64,000 bases of DNA from Sodiomyces alkalinus F11 (GCF_003711515.1 NW_021167087.1:1918799-1982798); one strand, 5' to 3'; positions 44,870-56,901 are shown, counted from the first letter of the stretch. Notes: a model not told the origin generated them from the sequence alone. Made by a program: numbers and translations.

Positions 44870-45312
44870 TTCGGGCAGATAAACTCGACGAATCTATCCC
44901 CGTTAACGCCTCTATACTCCTTCGGCCAGATATAATAAGGCCCCTTTATATGCCCTAAAATACAGCCCTAAAATATCTATTCCTCGGGATTCCTCTAAAG
45001 TAGCGGGAAGTCTTTAGGGCGTTCTATATCGTGAACCGTTACCCACTACTTCTAGAGCGGATCGTTTATAGCCTAGGTCTTATTAGCTATAACGATAGGG
45101 TTATTAATCTAGTCGTTAGGCGTTAGGAGGAGCTCTAGTATATTAATAGCGAAGGAGAGGCGTTTACGCTTATAAACTTCTTCTAGGTTAATACGTTAAG
45201 GGCGAATACGACGTGAATACCCGAGATCTTTTATCGTAGACTAGATAGCTATATCGCCGTATAGGGTAAGACTAGGTATAAGCCAGCGTAAGTCGCCCTA
45301 TTTATATATACG
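44870..45312 (-). pseudogene. Tc1/mariner-like transposase, central fragment
   Basis: Minus-strand sequence between two insertions. It reads LGYSRRIRP, KRKRLSFAI, then a degraded DET-type region (IANKTxAIND) and ILGHIKGPYYIWPKEYRG. It is bounded by the gypsy-2 target duplication at 45308-45312 on one side and the gypsy-1 duplication on the other. It joins the fragments at 53009-53137 and 37183-37537 in a single phase. Confidence 0.78.
45308..45312 (+). repeat. Target-site duplication of gypsy-2, left copy (ATACG)
   Basis: ATACG immediately left of the element; the partner copy is at 53004-53008. Confidence 0.88.
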
Positions 45313-45536
45313 TATTAAGGAATAGGCTATAATACCAGGGAAAAGGTGCACCGTAGCGGATAATACTATTAGGCTTAATAGTCGTATATTTCTTAAGACT
45401 TTAACTTAAGGGAAAAAGGGGATTTTTCCCTTTACGCTAATATAGCAATTCTAAGGTTTTCGCCGAACTCTTAGCGGCCCGAGTATATCTCCGACTATAT
45501 ATAGTGCGAATCTATAGTGCTACTCTATTCCTTATA
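45313..45536 (-). repeat. gypsy-2 3' LTR (left copy)
   Basis: Plus strand starts TATTAAGGAATAGGC and ends CTATTCCTTATA; 224 nt, the same length as the right copy. The inverted ends (TGTTAAGGAAT / ATTCCTTACA before RIP) fit LTR termini. A purine tract (GTTAAAGAGGGGG on the minus strand) lies just to its right (about 45,539-45,551). Confidence 0.9.
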
Positions 45537-46139
45537 CTACCCCCTCTTTAACGGGGCTAGTCTCTTAGGCCTATTTTAGCACCCCCGGTAGATCTATATA
45601 ATTTAGCCTCGCGTGGAGCTTATTATCCGGTTAGCGATTTTAATTAGTTCCCGTTATAAGGCTTCCTAACCTCCTTCTATAATATTATAACTTTCTTCGT
45701 GTTAGCCGAGTAATCGGTAAACCGTTAGCAGTATAAGCGTATAGCTAACTCGCTTACCTATTACAATTCCTATTTTAGTGTCCCGCATAATAGTCGGCGA
45801 TTACTCGCCGTGTTTTCTAATATCACGCTTATCGCTATTCCTTTCTTTATTATTATAGTATATATTATTATTAAATTTACGGTTACTATTCTTTATACTT
45901 ACCCCTTCTCTAGCCGGATTTATAACTAAGGCGATTATTCGCCGCGTAGATAAATTTTTCTTATTCTCTTTTATAGTTATTTTCCTCTTCTTTTCCTCTT
46001 CCTCACATAATCCTTTATTCTTTATATTACGTTCCTAACTTAACTATAACGTCGAATAATCGCCGTATAACTATTTCTATCTTTATTTTTATCTTTATTT
46101 CTAGTTATAATTAGTTTTTACCGTTAAGTATTCGGTAAC

Positions 46140-47306
46140 ATATTGCTTCTACTTAGTATAGCTCGGGAGCTTTACTCCTTACCGTATAATACCGATATTA
46201 GGTTTATCGGCGGCTACTCGATAAAGCCGCCCTACGGACGCTATATCACCTCTTTAGCAATAGATATTTATATTAATTATATTAATAATTCTAATAGTAA
46301 CGCTTATCGTTATATTATTTATACACGCTCCTACTAAGCTTATATATCTATAAGTTCCCCCCTTAGTTTTATCGAGCGCTCGGCGTCTAATACGTTTTTA
46401 GATTTCTAATAGACTCCTAAACGCTACTTAGTAGATTTAGAATATTATAACGGGTGTTATAACTCTTAAAGCTAATAGCGAGCTAACGGCGCTTAGTCGC
46501 CGCCGTTTCTATCTCCGCCTTTAGGCGGCCTATAAATAGTTTCGTAAAGCTTTAGATAAGATTACCCGCTCGCCCGCTATCGCTATCGTTAATCGTCTTA
46601 TACTCGATAAGTTATTATTTATCCGGTCTCTTTTAACTATTAATCTTATAATACGGGTTTATACCTATTACTCGCCGTTTATATAGCTTCCGCTAATTTT
46701 AGTTAGGTTAATAACATTAATATCGCTAATACTCACGCTTTTATAGATATAATAATCCCGCCCCGTGACTATAGCCTTATTACCTTTACTACTTTAGTCT
46801 GGGCTATCCGCGAGCTTTATTATACTAAAGGTAGAGAATACCCCGCTAAGCGCTTAGCGAGATTAGCCAGTCGCGCTTAGCGCAGTATAAATATATTCCC
46901 CTAGCTATTAGGCCTAAGTTAAGCTATAAACGCTATTACTAAACTCTATTATCCCCTTATATCTACCGTGTACGCCGGTTATCGTATATCCGCCTATAGC
47001 CCCTAAATCTATAAGTCGTTAAACGACGAGGTTAAGGTCGCCGACCTATCGCTATAGCCCGCCGCCTCGCCTATTACCGCTAATAGCCCTAAGGCTATCG
47101 CCGAGTTATCGCCTATCGCCGTTAAGTCCGAGGATAAGGAGGAGGAGATAAAGGAGGAGGAGGAGACGGAGGAGGAGGGTATTAAGCCTAACTCTAATAA
47201 TATTAAGATAAAGGATACCGATACTTTAGCAGAGTCTACCGATCCCTTAAAGGAGGTTATCATTATTAGTAATGATAACGACTTCTTTAAGGGTTTTGAT
47301 AATTAG
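46140..47306 (+). pseudogene. gypsy-2 opposite-strand ORF with acidic tail (about 388 codons)
   Basis: A single plus-strand frame can be followed from 46140 to TAG 47304-47306, broken only by TAG/TAA of RIP type. Its likely start ATG now reads ATA (TpG to TpA). Recognisable stretches are WAIRELYYTKGREYPAKRLARL in the middle and a strongly acidic C-terminus (KSEDKEEEIKEEEETEEEG), then NDNDFFKGFDN. It runs against gypsy-2, between the chromodomain and the 3' LTR. I do not recognise the protein. Confidence 0.6.
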
Positions 47307-47479
47307 AGGTGGATTTTTTCTTCCCGGCGGCCGTATAGCGCTAATTTACTAAGGCTAGGGTTAATTATTTTATAGTCGCCTTTTTTAGTATTATTTTCCC
47401 CTATATATAGCGCTTACTATTATCCTTTTACTATATAAGTATAGCTATAATTTTTCTTAACTTACGAAATTTAGTTTTA

Positions 47480-50400
47480 TACCGGCCATTTAGCACTAGT
47501 AGTCGTTCTACTTCTTATATATATATTTCTTTTACTTTTAGTATCGCTTTAGGATCGCTAGAGCGTTCTTTAAATAATCCTGTAGCTCCTAAGTATTATA
47601 CTTTATTAGCTAGCCCGCCTACTTTACGAGGTAGAACTTCTATCCCTATTCCTCCTTATAGGCTACGATATCCTTAACCTCCTACTTATTCTGCTTTTCT
47701 ATAAAAGGTAATAGGTTATTCGCTAAACCCTTAGCTATAAACCCGTCTTTCCACGGTTCTAATAGCGATACCGAAAACACGTTATATATCCTTAAGTACT
47801 ACGGTAATAAGCGAACCCTATACGCTAGCTCGCCGATCCGCTCTAAAATCTTTACCTGGATATACCGTGGCGCGAGTTTTAAGCCGGCCTTAAATAGGAA
47901 ATTAATAGTAGCGAGCCCCACGAATTCTCCTTTTTCGAAACTCTTAGGCTTATACCTCTTATTATAGTGCTTAGCCTAGGTCTTAACCGCCGCCTCCTAA
48001 TAAGCGCGGATCTGTTAGCGGATATCCGCTAACCGTTTAACGCGTTTCCTATCGCCTTATACCGTGGTATCGTTTCTAGGTTTAATACACTCTACTATCC
48101 TCGGGTAATACCCGTAAAGCGCCTTATATAAGGATACTCTAATAAAACTATATAGGCTATTATTATACGCGAACTTAGCCTCTTATAACTAGATCGGCTA
48201 GTAATCGGCGGCCTCCGTATCTATTATCCTTAAGAACTTAAGTAGTGTTTAGTACGTCTATTCGGTCTACCCGTCCGTCTAAGGGTAAAATATAATAGAT
48301 AGTCGGCGAGTAATCGCCCTCTCGCGGTAAAACTTCTCCTAAAACCGACTCGTAATAAGCTTATCCCTATCGCTTATAATTTCTTCTAGGCTCCCGAAAT
48401 AATACTTAACCTCGCTATAAAGGATAATAGCTAACCCGGGTACTATAAGTGTTTTATAGGTCGGTATAAAAAGCGTATACTTTATTAAGCGGTCGATAAT
48501 TACTAGTATAGCGTTATAAGTTTAACCGTCCTTACCCTTCACGGGTAGGAAACCTATAATAAAATCTATAGCAATTTCTTAAAACGGGTATAACGGTAGT
48601 AATAGCGACTATAGTTATCCGTGCCATTTATACCTTAGTACCTAAGCGCCTTAATAAGCTAAGTATATAGCGATATATTCGCGAATATTATTTACTAGGT
48701 TAACCTAATAAAACTTCCTCGATACTAGCTTTAGTATCTTATTTATACCTATATATCCCGTATAGGGGTTATCGTGATATTAGTATAGAATCTTTATCCT
48801 AATTATCGCCTCCTCGGAGATTACTAGTCTTCCCTTATAACGTACTATACTATTTTTATCTAAAGAGTACCCCGCTCTTTTTCCAGTCTTTTATCGAACG
48901 TTTACTATTAAAGATATATAGTTAGCGTTAGTAGTTCATAGCCCTTTAACTAACTACTTAAACTCTTTGCTAGATATAAAACGATTTACTGTTTTATCCT
49001 TAGTAAGCTCCTATACTATAAAGTATAGGATATACTAATCCGGGATTATAATAACCCTAGCCTTAGTCTCCTCCTCCGGCGTATAGTCGGTAGAGGCCCG
49101 CCGGGCCGTTATATTATTACCGTGGGTTTTCTTAGCCCGTATAATCTATTACGACGATAACACGCGAGGTGCTATCCTTTAGGCTTACAGGTGGTTATTA
49201 CCCTTATCGCTCTGCTTTAGAGCTTAGCTACGCGATATCTCCGTTTAGCGGAGTAACCCATTATCTTTTAGGTCTAAGGTCCTTCTCCTAAAGTAACCTC
49301 CTAACGGCCTATATATACGAAAAGAACCGTCTTTTTAAGGGTAGCGTGGATTTATATAATCTATCGGCGAACGCTCGTCTATATATTATTAATTAGACTT
49401 AGCTTATTAAAGAGAGTAGGGAGGATATCGCTATAGGATATTTCCCCCTCTATATAGTCTAGCCTCCTAGATAGACTATCCGCTAGGTTTATTTTTCCCG
49501 GGCGATACTATACTTCGAAATCAAAAGATATAAGCCGATACACTTATCTAGTAAGCCTTCCACGAAAGTCCCGCGCTAGCGCCCGTAATATGCGCTTTAG
49601 GGCTTTATAGTCTATTAGGACTATAAACGCCTGTCCTATACCTTTAAGGTAGTATCTCTAATACTCTAAGCTTTCTATAATAGCTAATAACTCTTATTAT
49701 TCTATAGCCTACTATTATTCTATATTAGTGAGTTTTCGCGAATAGTAGGCGATTAGTCGCTATTACGAGTCGTGCTTCTAACTTAAAATTCCGGATACTA
49801 CTTTATCCGACGCGTCCGTCTTAACTCTAGAGTCTAGCACGGGGTTCTAATAGCGTAGAATAGGCGCTAAGCTAAAGGCGACCTTTAGTCTTTTAAAAGC
49901 TTCTTAAGCCTTCAGCGGAAAATAGAATAGTCCTTTTTTTACGCCGGCCTTACTACCCTTTAGTAGCGCGGATAAGGGTATTATAACCTTTAAGTATCCT
50001 TCGATAAATCTCTTATAGAAATTCGCGAATCCTAGGAAGACTTATATATCCCTAAAAGATTCTAGCGCTAGCTAATCGGCTACCGCTTATACCCTTTTTA
50101 GGTTTATCGTAATACCCTTATAGCTTACTATAAACCCTAAGAAGTCTACCCCGTCCTTATAAAATTTATATTTCGATAGTTTAGTATATAGTTAGTAATA
50201 CCGTAACCTTTTAAGGACCTATTATAGGTGCTTTATATATTCCTCTTTAGTATAGGAGTAAATTAGGATATTATCGAGGTATACGATATAGCAGATATTA
50301 AGTAAACCAGCGAGTACTTAGTAAATATACGCCTAAAATATCGCGGGCGTATTCGTTAACCTAAATAGTATAACCGTGTACTTAAAATACCTATACCGTG

Positions 50401-52700
50401 TTTTAAATACGGTTTTCTAGTAGTCCTCTTTCTTAATCCGGATCCTATAATAGGTATCTCGGATATCGACCTTCGAAAAGTACTAGGCGCCTAAAAGGCG
50501 ATCTAGTAGTTCCTTAATTAGTAGGAGCGGGTACTAGTTCTTAATCGTGACGGCGTTTAGCCCACGATAATCGATATATAGGCGAAGGCTACTATCCTTC
50601 TTTAGCACGAATAGGACTAATAACCCCGCTAGGCTAATTAATTCTAAATATAACCGCTCGCTATACCTTCGGCGATATACTTTTTTAGCTCCTTAAGCTA
50701 TATAGGTAATAGCGGGTATAAGGGCCTAAATAGGGCTCCTTCCCCTCTTATAGGTTAATAGAATATTCTGCGTCCTTTAATAGAGGTAGTTCCTTCGCTA
50801 CTTCTTCCGAAAATATATCTTCGAATTATCGTAGACTAAAAGGTAAACGCACGCCTTTAGGCCGTGGTTTATCGTTATCTACTAACGGAATTATTATATC
50901 CGGGGTACTACCCATAATAGCGGTAGCTATAATAATATATATAACGTATGCCTTTACCCTTTACTCTACTACCTCCCGGGCCTAGGCCTCGGGTTCCGCG
51001 ATAAAGAGCGGTCTAAAGCCGAATATTCGGCTAGCCGTGTTAATTAGGATACTCTCCTAACCTATACTATTATTCGATAATAATAAGTAACCTAACCTTT
51101 TCGGCTAGTCCGTGTATATAAATACTTTTTTTAAGAGTTAGGGCCTCTTCTTAGAGTCTACTAAATAGAAGGCTAAACTATATACTCCGCGGCTACTCGC
51201 CGCTTAGCTATTAAAACCTTTTAAAGCCGGGGCCTAGATTCTGCCCAATAGCTATAACTTTAACCATTCTTCTAATACCGGGCTAATAATATCGACTTAT
51301 ATACCCATATTAAGGTCGACACTAAGCTTAACCTCGCGCCCTTCTCGGATAACGTATATAACTCCTTACGCGATTTTACCGACTAGGACCTATTTCGGGG
51401 CTTTTACGGATATAGTGCTTACCCCCTATACTATACCGATCTATTTCCCGGGCTATTAAGGATCTCGGTAATCCGTATATCGTTATTAAGGGCTAATTCC
51501 CCCTAAACCTAAATATTACTTATATTAGCGCTTTTCTTTATTAAGCCTTTACCGCTATTCTTACGGTCTTTACTATAGTAGTCCTTAGACCGGTATCCCT
51601 TTTTACTATAGTTATAGTACTCCTTATTAAAGGGTTTATCTAACCTAAAGGTCTTCTAGGTGCTAGGCGTGGTTATCGATACTAAAGATTTTATCGTTTA
51701 TTACTGCCCTTTTAAGGTGCTTTCCGACCGTTTAGCGGATAGATACCGTCCCCTCTATAACGGGTTATCCTTCTAATAGTAGGAGTAGGACCTTTTCTGG
51801 CTATTAAACCTATTATTTAGGGAGTATATCTCCTAAAGTAACTACGCCTCCTACGCTACCGTATAAGCCTCTTTAACCTTAACCCATCGCTTATAAAGCT
51901 TATCGCGGAACCGTGCGGGTACTTATCGAAAATAGTCGTACGCACGCTTTTCGCTACTATATGTTTCTTACCTTAATAGGCGATAGTAGTTATCCTATTA
52001 TTCGAATAACTTTATCGGCGTTATCTCGCCGATAATATATAACTTATATAGCTCCTCTTAGTAGTAGAAGTGCTATAAGTGTCGGGATAGGTATTCTCGC
52101 CGAATAAACGCCTTAAAGTCGTCCTATATAGGCGATAAGAGCTTCCGTTTATAGCTCCGCTATAATATCTAGTAGGATTATTCTAGCTTAGTTAAAGCTT
52201 ATTTAATTAGCTAGAGTATAGGGGCTTTTACCCGAAAATGGTTTCCAGCCTTAACCGTGGATATCTAATCGTTAATCTTAGTAACAGTCGCGTTCTCTCC
52301 TAGAGTTTTATAGTTATAGACCGGTAGCTTTTTATATTCGCGCTTTATCGCCGGGCGTTCGATAAGCCTTTATAGAATAGCTTTATTCTACCTTTATATC
52401 TACTAGTTAAACTCTTACTACTACTATACTTAACGCGTTAGTAGGGCGAATAGGTTCTTAGTAGTAGTTGGGGACGGTTCCTTTACACGGTCGGAAAACG
52501 CGTAGCTCGCCGACTATTCGGCGCTCCTCGCTTATTCGATATCGAGTCTCCGTGGACGACTATCCACGGATAATATCCGCGTTCGTACTAAACTAAGGGA
52601 TAACAATAAGGCCGTATCGTTATTATTATCCTATCGGTCCTAACGCTCTTCGATATCTTAAATAGACTCTTTTTATTATACGCCCGTATCCGCCTACTCG
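47480..52700 (-). pseudogene. gypsy-2 gag-pol remnant with chromodomain
   Basis: Minus strand. The CCHC knuckle remnant is at about 51,570-51,630 (EYYNYSKKGYRSKDYY, Cys and His codons turned to Tyr). RT YLDNILIYS is at about 50,260-50,285. The integrase tail DGRVDRID lies near 48,270. The chromodomain is at about 47,540-47,690 (VKDIVAYKEE...KFYLVK...AG). Stops are all RIP type. Exact ends of gag and pol cannot be fixed. Confidence 0.85.
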
Positions 52701-52779
52701 GCGTTAATAGTGCTTCGTAAAGTCCGCTTTGATAGTATTTTCGGCCCGGTAACCTTATAGGTATCGAAGTTAAAGAATT

Positions 52780-53003
52780 TATTAAGGAATAGGCTATAAT
52801 ACCAGAGAAAAGATGCACCGTAGCGGATAATACTATTAGGCTTAATAGTCGTATATTTCTTAAGACTTTAACTTAAGGGAAAAAGGAGATTTTTCCCTCT
52901 ACGCTAACGTGGCGATTCTAAGGTTTTCGCCGAACTCTCGGCGGCCCGAGCGTATCTCCGACTACACACAGTGCGAATCCACAGTGCCACTCCGTTTCTT
53001 ATA
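52780..53003 (-). repeat. gypsy-2 5' LTR (right copy)
   Basis: A 224-nt copy of the left LTR. It retains more ancestral bases toward its right end (for example CACACAGTGCGAATCCACAG where the left copy has TATATAGTGCGAATCTATAG). Confidence 0.9.
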
Positions 53004-53008
53004 ATACG
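53004..53008 (+). repeat. Target-site duplication of gypsy-2, right copy (ATACG)
   Basis: Matches 45308-45312. Confidence 0.88.
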
Positions 53009-53137
53009 GCGTTCTGGGTCTTCTTAAAGCTACTCTTGGAGCCGTCGTCTAATAGGCGTTTAGATCTTCTTATAAGGGCGTAGCTTAAACCTCCGAGGCG
53101 TAAGCTCTTAAGCGTTATATATATACTATACTTAATA
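53009..53137 (-). pseudogene. Tc1/mariner-like transposase, N-terminal fragment
   Basis: Minus-strand sequence reading ELTPRRFKLRPYKK then TPIRRRLQE...EDPERR. It resembles the helix-turn-helix-proximal region of fungal mariner transposases and joins in phase with 45312 across gypsy-2. The true start is missing: the gypsy-3 LTR begins at 53138. Confidence 0.65.
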
Positions 53138-53384
53138 TATCGTAATCCGCTAATTAGTAGTCTTCGAGGCTATAAATAACTGGTTATAGGTCGTGGCACT
53201 AAGTGAGGTCGTAATAATAGATTATCTAGAACTAAGGAAGGAAGAAGGAAAAGGAGAAAAGTCTATAATGCTAGGCTGGCTATAAGGTAGCGATAACTTA
53301 GCGATATAGGTCCGTTAACTAAGCGTGTAGTTAGGAAGATCTGGGGTATAGCCGAATCCTCTATATCGGAGTTAACTCGTAATA
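53138..53384 (-). repeat. gypsy-3 3' LTR (single copy in window)
   Basis: Inferred from a minus-strand start TATTACGAGTTAAC directly after a purine tract (GGAGGGAGAGGGGGGGATAG, about 53,385-53,405) and an end GGATTACGATA. About 247 nt. The partner LTR lies beyond the window, so the boundaries are provisional. Confidence 0.65.
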
Positions 53385-53979
53385 CTATCCCCCCCCTCTC
53401 CCTCCGGGGATTATATAACCGCGCATTACCGTTATAATTTAGCTCCCCCTTATATCGCGGTGATAAAGGAATAATCGCGTCTTTTTATTTTACCTCGCCC
53501 TTACCTCGATATTAAAGAAATCTTAGGTAGCCTACTAACCTTTATTTATATACCCGAAATAGTAATATAGGCCACCCTCGCGTAGATACTATCCGTAGAT
53601 ATATCGGCCTTATTTTTCTTATAGGCCCTCTCTTCCTCTATTCCCCTCCTTACCTTTAATAATAATAATAATAATAATAGCGGATATATATATACTCTTC
53701 TTCCTTATAGTAATGATTCCTCTAATATTGCCCGTCCTTAAATAGTAATAGTAATACTCGGCTAGTTTAAGAGTTCCCTGTTTAAGGTAAGCCGTCTCTC
53801 GCTCGCGATCTTTTTATTAGGAACTCTGTACTAACTTATATTGTTTTTATAAATAGCGCTACCCCCCGGCGATAATAGGGGTAATAATAGTAGTAAGCGT
53901 GCCGCCGATAACGATATAGGTATAACGCTCTTATATCTTAAGGCGATACTAACTATATAATAGTTCGCGTTATCGCCCT

Positions 53980-55119
53980 CGCCGCCGCTTAAGAAGAAGA
54001 AATCGGCGGGTAGTCGGCCTCCTAAGTACTCTCCCGGTAGCGTTTGTGCTAAGCTATACCTCCCTTATACGCGCGATATCGCTAATAGGAAGTATAAGCG
54101 CCTTTATCATAGTTAGACTAATCGGGGGAAGAAATACTACATATACTCTATAAAGATATACCGGTATACTCCTCTCCTAGCGTACCTTAAAGGCTACGCG
54201 TAGAGGTTATTCGAGACGGCTACCCTTATTAGCGATAATAATAAGAACGCCCCTATAAGACTTCCTCCCCCTTAAGAGGTTATAATAGTATCGCTAACTC
54301 TTTTTCTAGGAGTAAGAACCGTATCTTAACGCTTACGCGGTGTTTTAGGATACCCTTATAGCTAGGAAAGCGATAACGGCGATATCACCTATAGCTATAT
54401 ATCCCGTGGAGGCTCCCAGTATAGTAATCGCGCTAGTCCTTTCTCCTCCTTAGGAGGTCTAAGAAGCGGTAGCACCGTAGTTATCCTCGTTACCTCTTCT
54501 TAAGGTTATTAATAAAGTGATTAAACTAGCTTTACTTCCTCCGGTAATAAAGATCGTTATTAAGGTAGTTACACTAGTCTTTTCTCCTCTTTTAGAGGTC
54601 GTAGAAAAGATAGTATCGGGACTAAACGTATCGCTTTTAAAGGAGGTCGTTATTAGGGCGGAATAGCTAGCCTTATCTCCTCCTTATAAGGTTATAGGTA
54701 AGGTAATAGTTTCGGGCCTAGTCCCTCCTAATATCGTAGCGGAAAAGAACGCCTATCCTATTACTCCTACTCCCTTATCGGGTTTAACGTTATCGGATAA
54801 AGACTTTAGACGCCTTAGTCTTATAAAGCTAAGGGAGTATACTCGGCTATTTAGGGAGATACTTATACTCGGTTACGCTAATATTATAATCTCCGAATTC
54901 TAATAATACGCGGAGTATAGGCGGGCTTTTACGCCTACGGGTATAACCGTTATTAGCGTGGTTATAATCCCCGATAACGGCGATAATAAAGACGATAATA
55001 AGGTTAAGAAGATAGACTCCGACCTATAACGGGGTGATAAGGGTAAGACTTTTACGGAAATTAATAATTCTAAGGATAGTGATTTTAAGGCTAAGGATAT
55101 CGATTTAAGCTTATATTAA
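53980..55119 (+). pseudogene. gypsy-3 opposite-strand ORF with Cys-rich segment and degenerate tandem repeats
   Basis: Plus strand, opposed to gypsy-3. A 5' segment (KYSPGSVCAKLYLPYTRDI, NRGKKYYIYSIKIYRY) has Tyr codons at spacings that suggest former Cys. A second segment, in another frame, has repeats of the type ALVLSPPxEV / TLVFSPLLEVVEK / LALSPPYKV (about 54,420-54,720). Then come LSDKDFRRLSLIKLREYTRLF and a charged tail ending at TAA 55117-55119. The frame change may be an intron or an indel. Function unknown. Confidence 0.5.
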
Positions 55120-55199
55120 GCGTGGCTAAGGTATAGGGCTTATCCGGTCTAAACTAAATCCGACTTTTACTCCCTTCTAATTATCGCGATACGATCGTT

Positions 55200-56896
55200 T
55201 ATATATCGGTTCCTATATCGTGATTGCGCGAAGGTGTTTAATAGGCTATTATTTATTACTACTAAGTCGAATTTCCCTTTAAACTTATCGAGTACCCGCG
55301 TTTACGCTAATAGTTCTAGAGGTTCCTATATAGGCTTATAGTATCCTACCTATTATAGTAGTACTTTACGTTTTAATCCCTTACCTCGCCTTTATATCCT
55401 TATATAAAGGATTTCCTCGACTTCCTATTCTTTACTATCGGTTACTTCTCGAATAGGCGGTAGTTAAGGGTTATCTGCTATTTATCCCGGAAAGGGGTTA
55501 TCGCCCGTGCGATGTAATAAGTCTATGTGGAATTAAGGGTAGATCTACGATAGCATGGCGAGCTTAACTATATATAGGCTAATTATCTTTATAACTCTGT
55601 ATTTACGATAAAGCTAGTTAAGCTTTCGTGATAATCGCGGAGTTAAATAGTTAGCTAACGATAGCTAGACTAAGTCGTTAACCTTAAAACGCTTAGCCGG
55701 TATACGATATTAGTTAGTAGACTCTTTATTTCTAAGCTACGTCGATATAATCGCGGCCTAGGCGAACTCGGTTACTTTCTATAAACGGCGTAATAGGTTA
55801 TAGACCGTTAATACTTTAGGTTCCGAAGGGGGCTTTTCGGTTATCTAGATCGGATCGATATAGTAGCTATACTCTAAGAAGAAAGGACCAAACCCCGTCG
55901 CGGAGCTCTTACGGTTATTTAGGGCTAGTTATACTATGGGTAGTAAGCGATCCTAGTTATTCTAAGCGTAATAGATAAAGGCTTATAAATAAGCTTATAC
56001 TTCTTAGTTTATACGCTCTATTACTCTATTAGTCTAGGGGTAGTATACTATACTAAGCTTACACGATATCTGTATAAGCTTATAAAAGTACTTCTAAAAC
56101 CTGCTTATCCAGTTTAAGCCTTAATCGCTAATAATTAACCTGGATATTCCGTAGAACCGGAAATAATAGTATAAGAATTATTCCGCGTAAGCTTCGGCTT
56201 CTATTATCTCTATCGTTTCTAATATCACCGCCTTAGTTAGACGGTCTATAATAACCTAAAGGTAGCGCGCCTTCTTCTCGCCGGCTAGTAATAGGTCCGT
56301 TATAAAATCTATTAATAGGTCGCTCCGTATTCGTCCTAGTACCGGGAGGGGGCGTAAAAGGCCTTATTTCGTATTTCTCTATATATACCCCCTTCCGTAG
56401 ATATCGTAGTTCCAGATAAATCGTCGGATATCCTTATTTATCCTCGGCTAAAAGAAACAACCCGCTATTAAGGCGATAGTGTTTTCGCGTCCGGGGTATC
56501 TTCCGATTACTAAATCGTGAATTAACTAGACGATCCTCCTTTATAACGTTAACCCTTTAGTAGACCCGGGCACCTAAATTCGGTCGCGGAATAGTAATAA
56601 CCTAGTCGTAAAGACTAAGTACTCGGCTATTTATAGCTTTAATTCTAATAATAGTAGGAACTATTATTCTTCTTTAGCGACTGTAGATAAGACTCCTCGA
56701 TATTATTTATCGGTTATAAGCGTTTTATCCTATAGTCGTTATAGCTTTTAGTCCGCCTTAAAGATCGATTAACTGCTATTAATATAGCGAATACTAGGTA
56801 GAATCACGGTATTAGGAATTAATTAAATATAACGAGATTATTCCCGTTTATCCGTTATATTTTAGGGCTTATCTTACTATTAATATATGAGGGCGT
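55200..56896 (-). pseudogene. gypsy-3 pol remnant: integrase and chromodomain
   Basis: Minus strand. The integrase C-terminal half is well preserved near 55,860-56,060 (TNRVIERIN, DRLLPIV, ALNNRKSSATGFGPFFL). A chromodomain follows at about 55,290-55,430 (VEEILYIR, GLKRKVL, VGYYKPI, EPLELL-like). RIP stops throughout. Confidence 0.85.
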
Positions 56897-56901
56897 CCGC
56901 T
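56897..56901 (+). repeat. Target-site duplication of the copia element, left copy (CCGCT)
   Basis: CCGCT also follows the right LTR at 63241-63245. Confidence 0.88.

Larger units (their letters stand above)
45313..53003 (-). mobile_element. Ty3/gypsy chromovirus 'gypsy-2', complete but RIP-inactivated (7,691 bp)
   Basis: Two 224-bp LTRs and a perfect ATACG target duplication bound it. On the minus strand the order is LTR (right), gag with CCHC knuckle, pol, chromodomain, opposite-strand ORF, polypurine tract, LTR (left). It sits in the same mariner element as gypsy-1 but differs from it in LTR length and sequence, so it is a separate family. Confidence 0.92.
53138..56901 (-). mobile_element. 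Ty3/gypsy chromovirus 'gypsy-3', left (3') part
   Basis: On the minus strand this holds the end of RNase H, integrase, chromodomain, an opposite-strand ORF, a polypurine tract and the 3' LTR. The copia element at 56902-63240 interrupts it; it resumes at 63246 and leaves the window. The conserved RNase H end GKDNTIADAL reads through once the copia insertion and one CCGCT copy are taken out. Confidence 0.85.
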
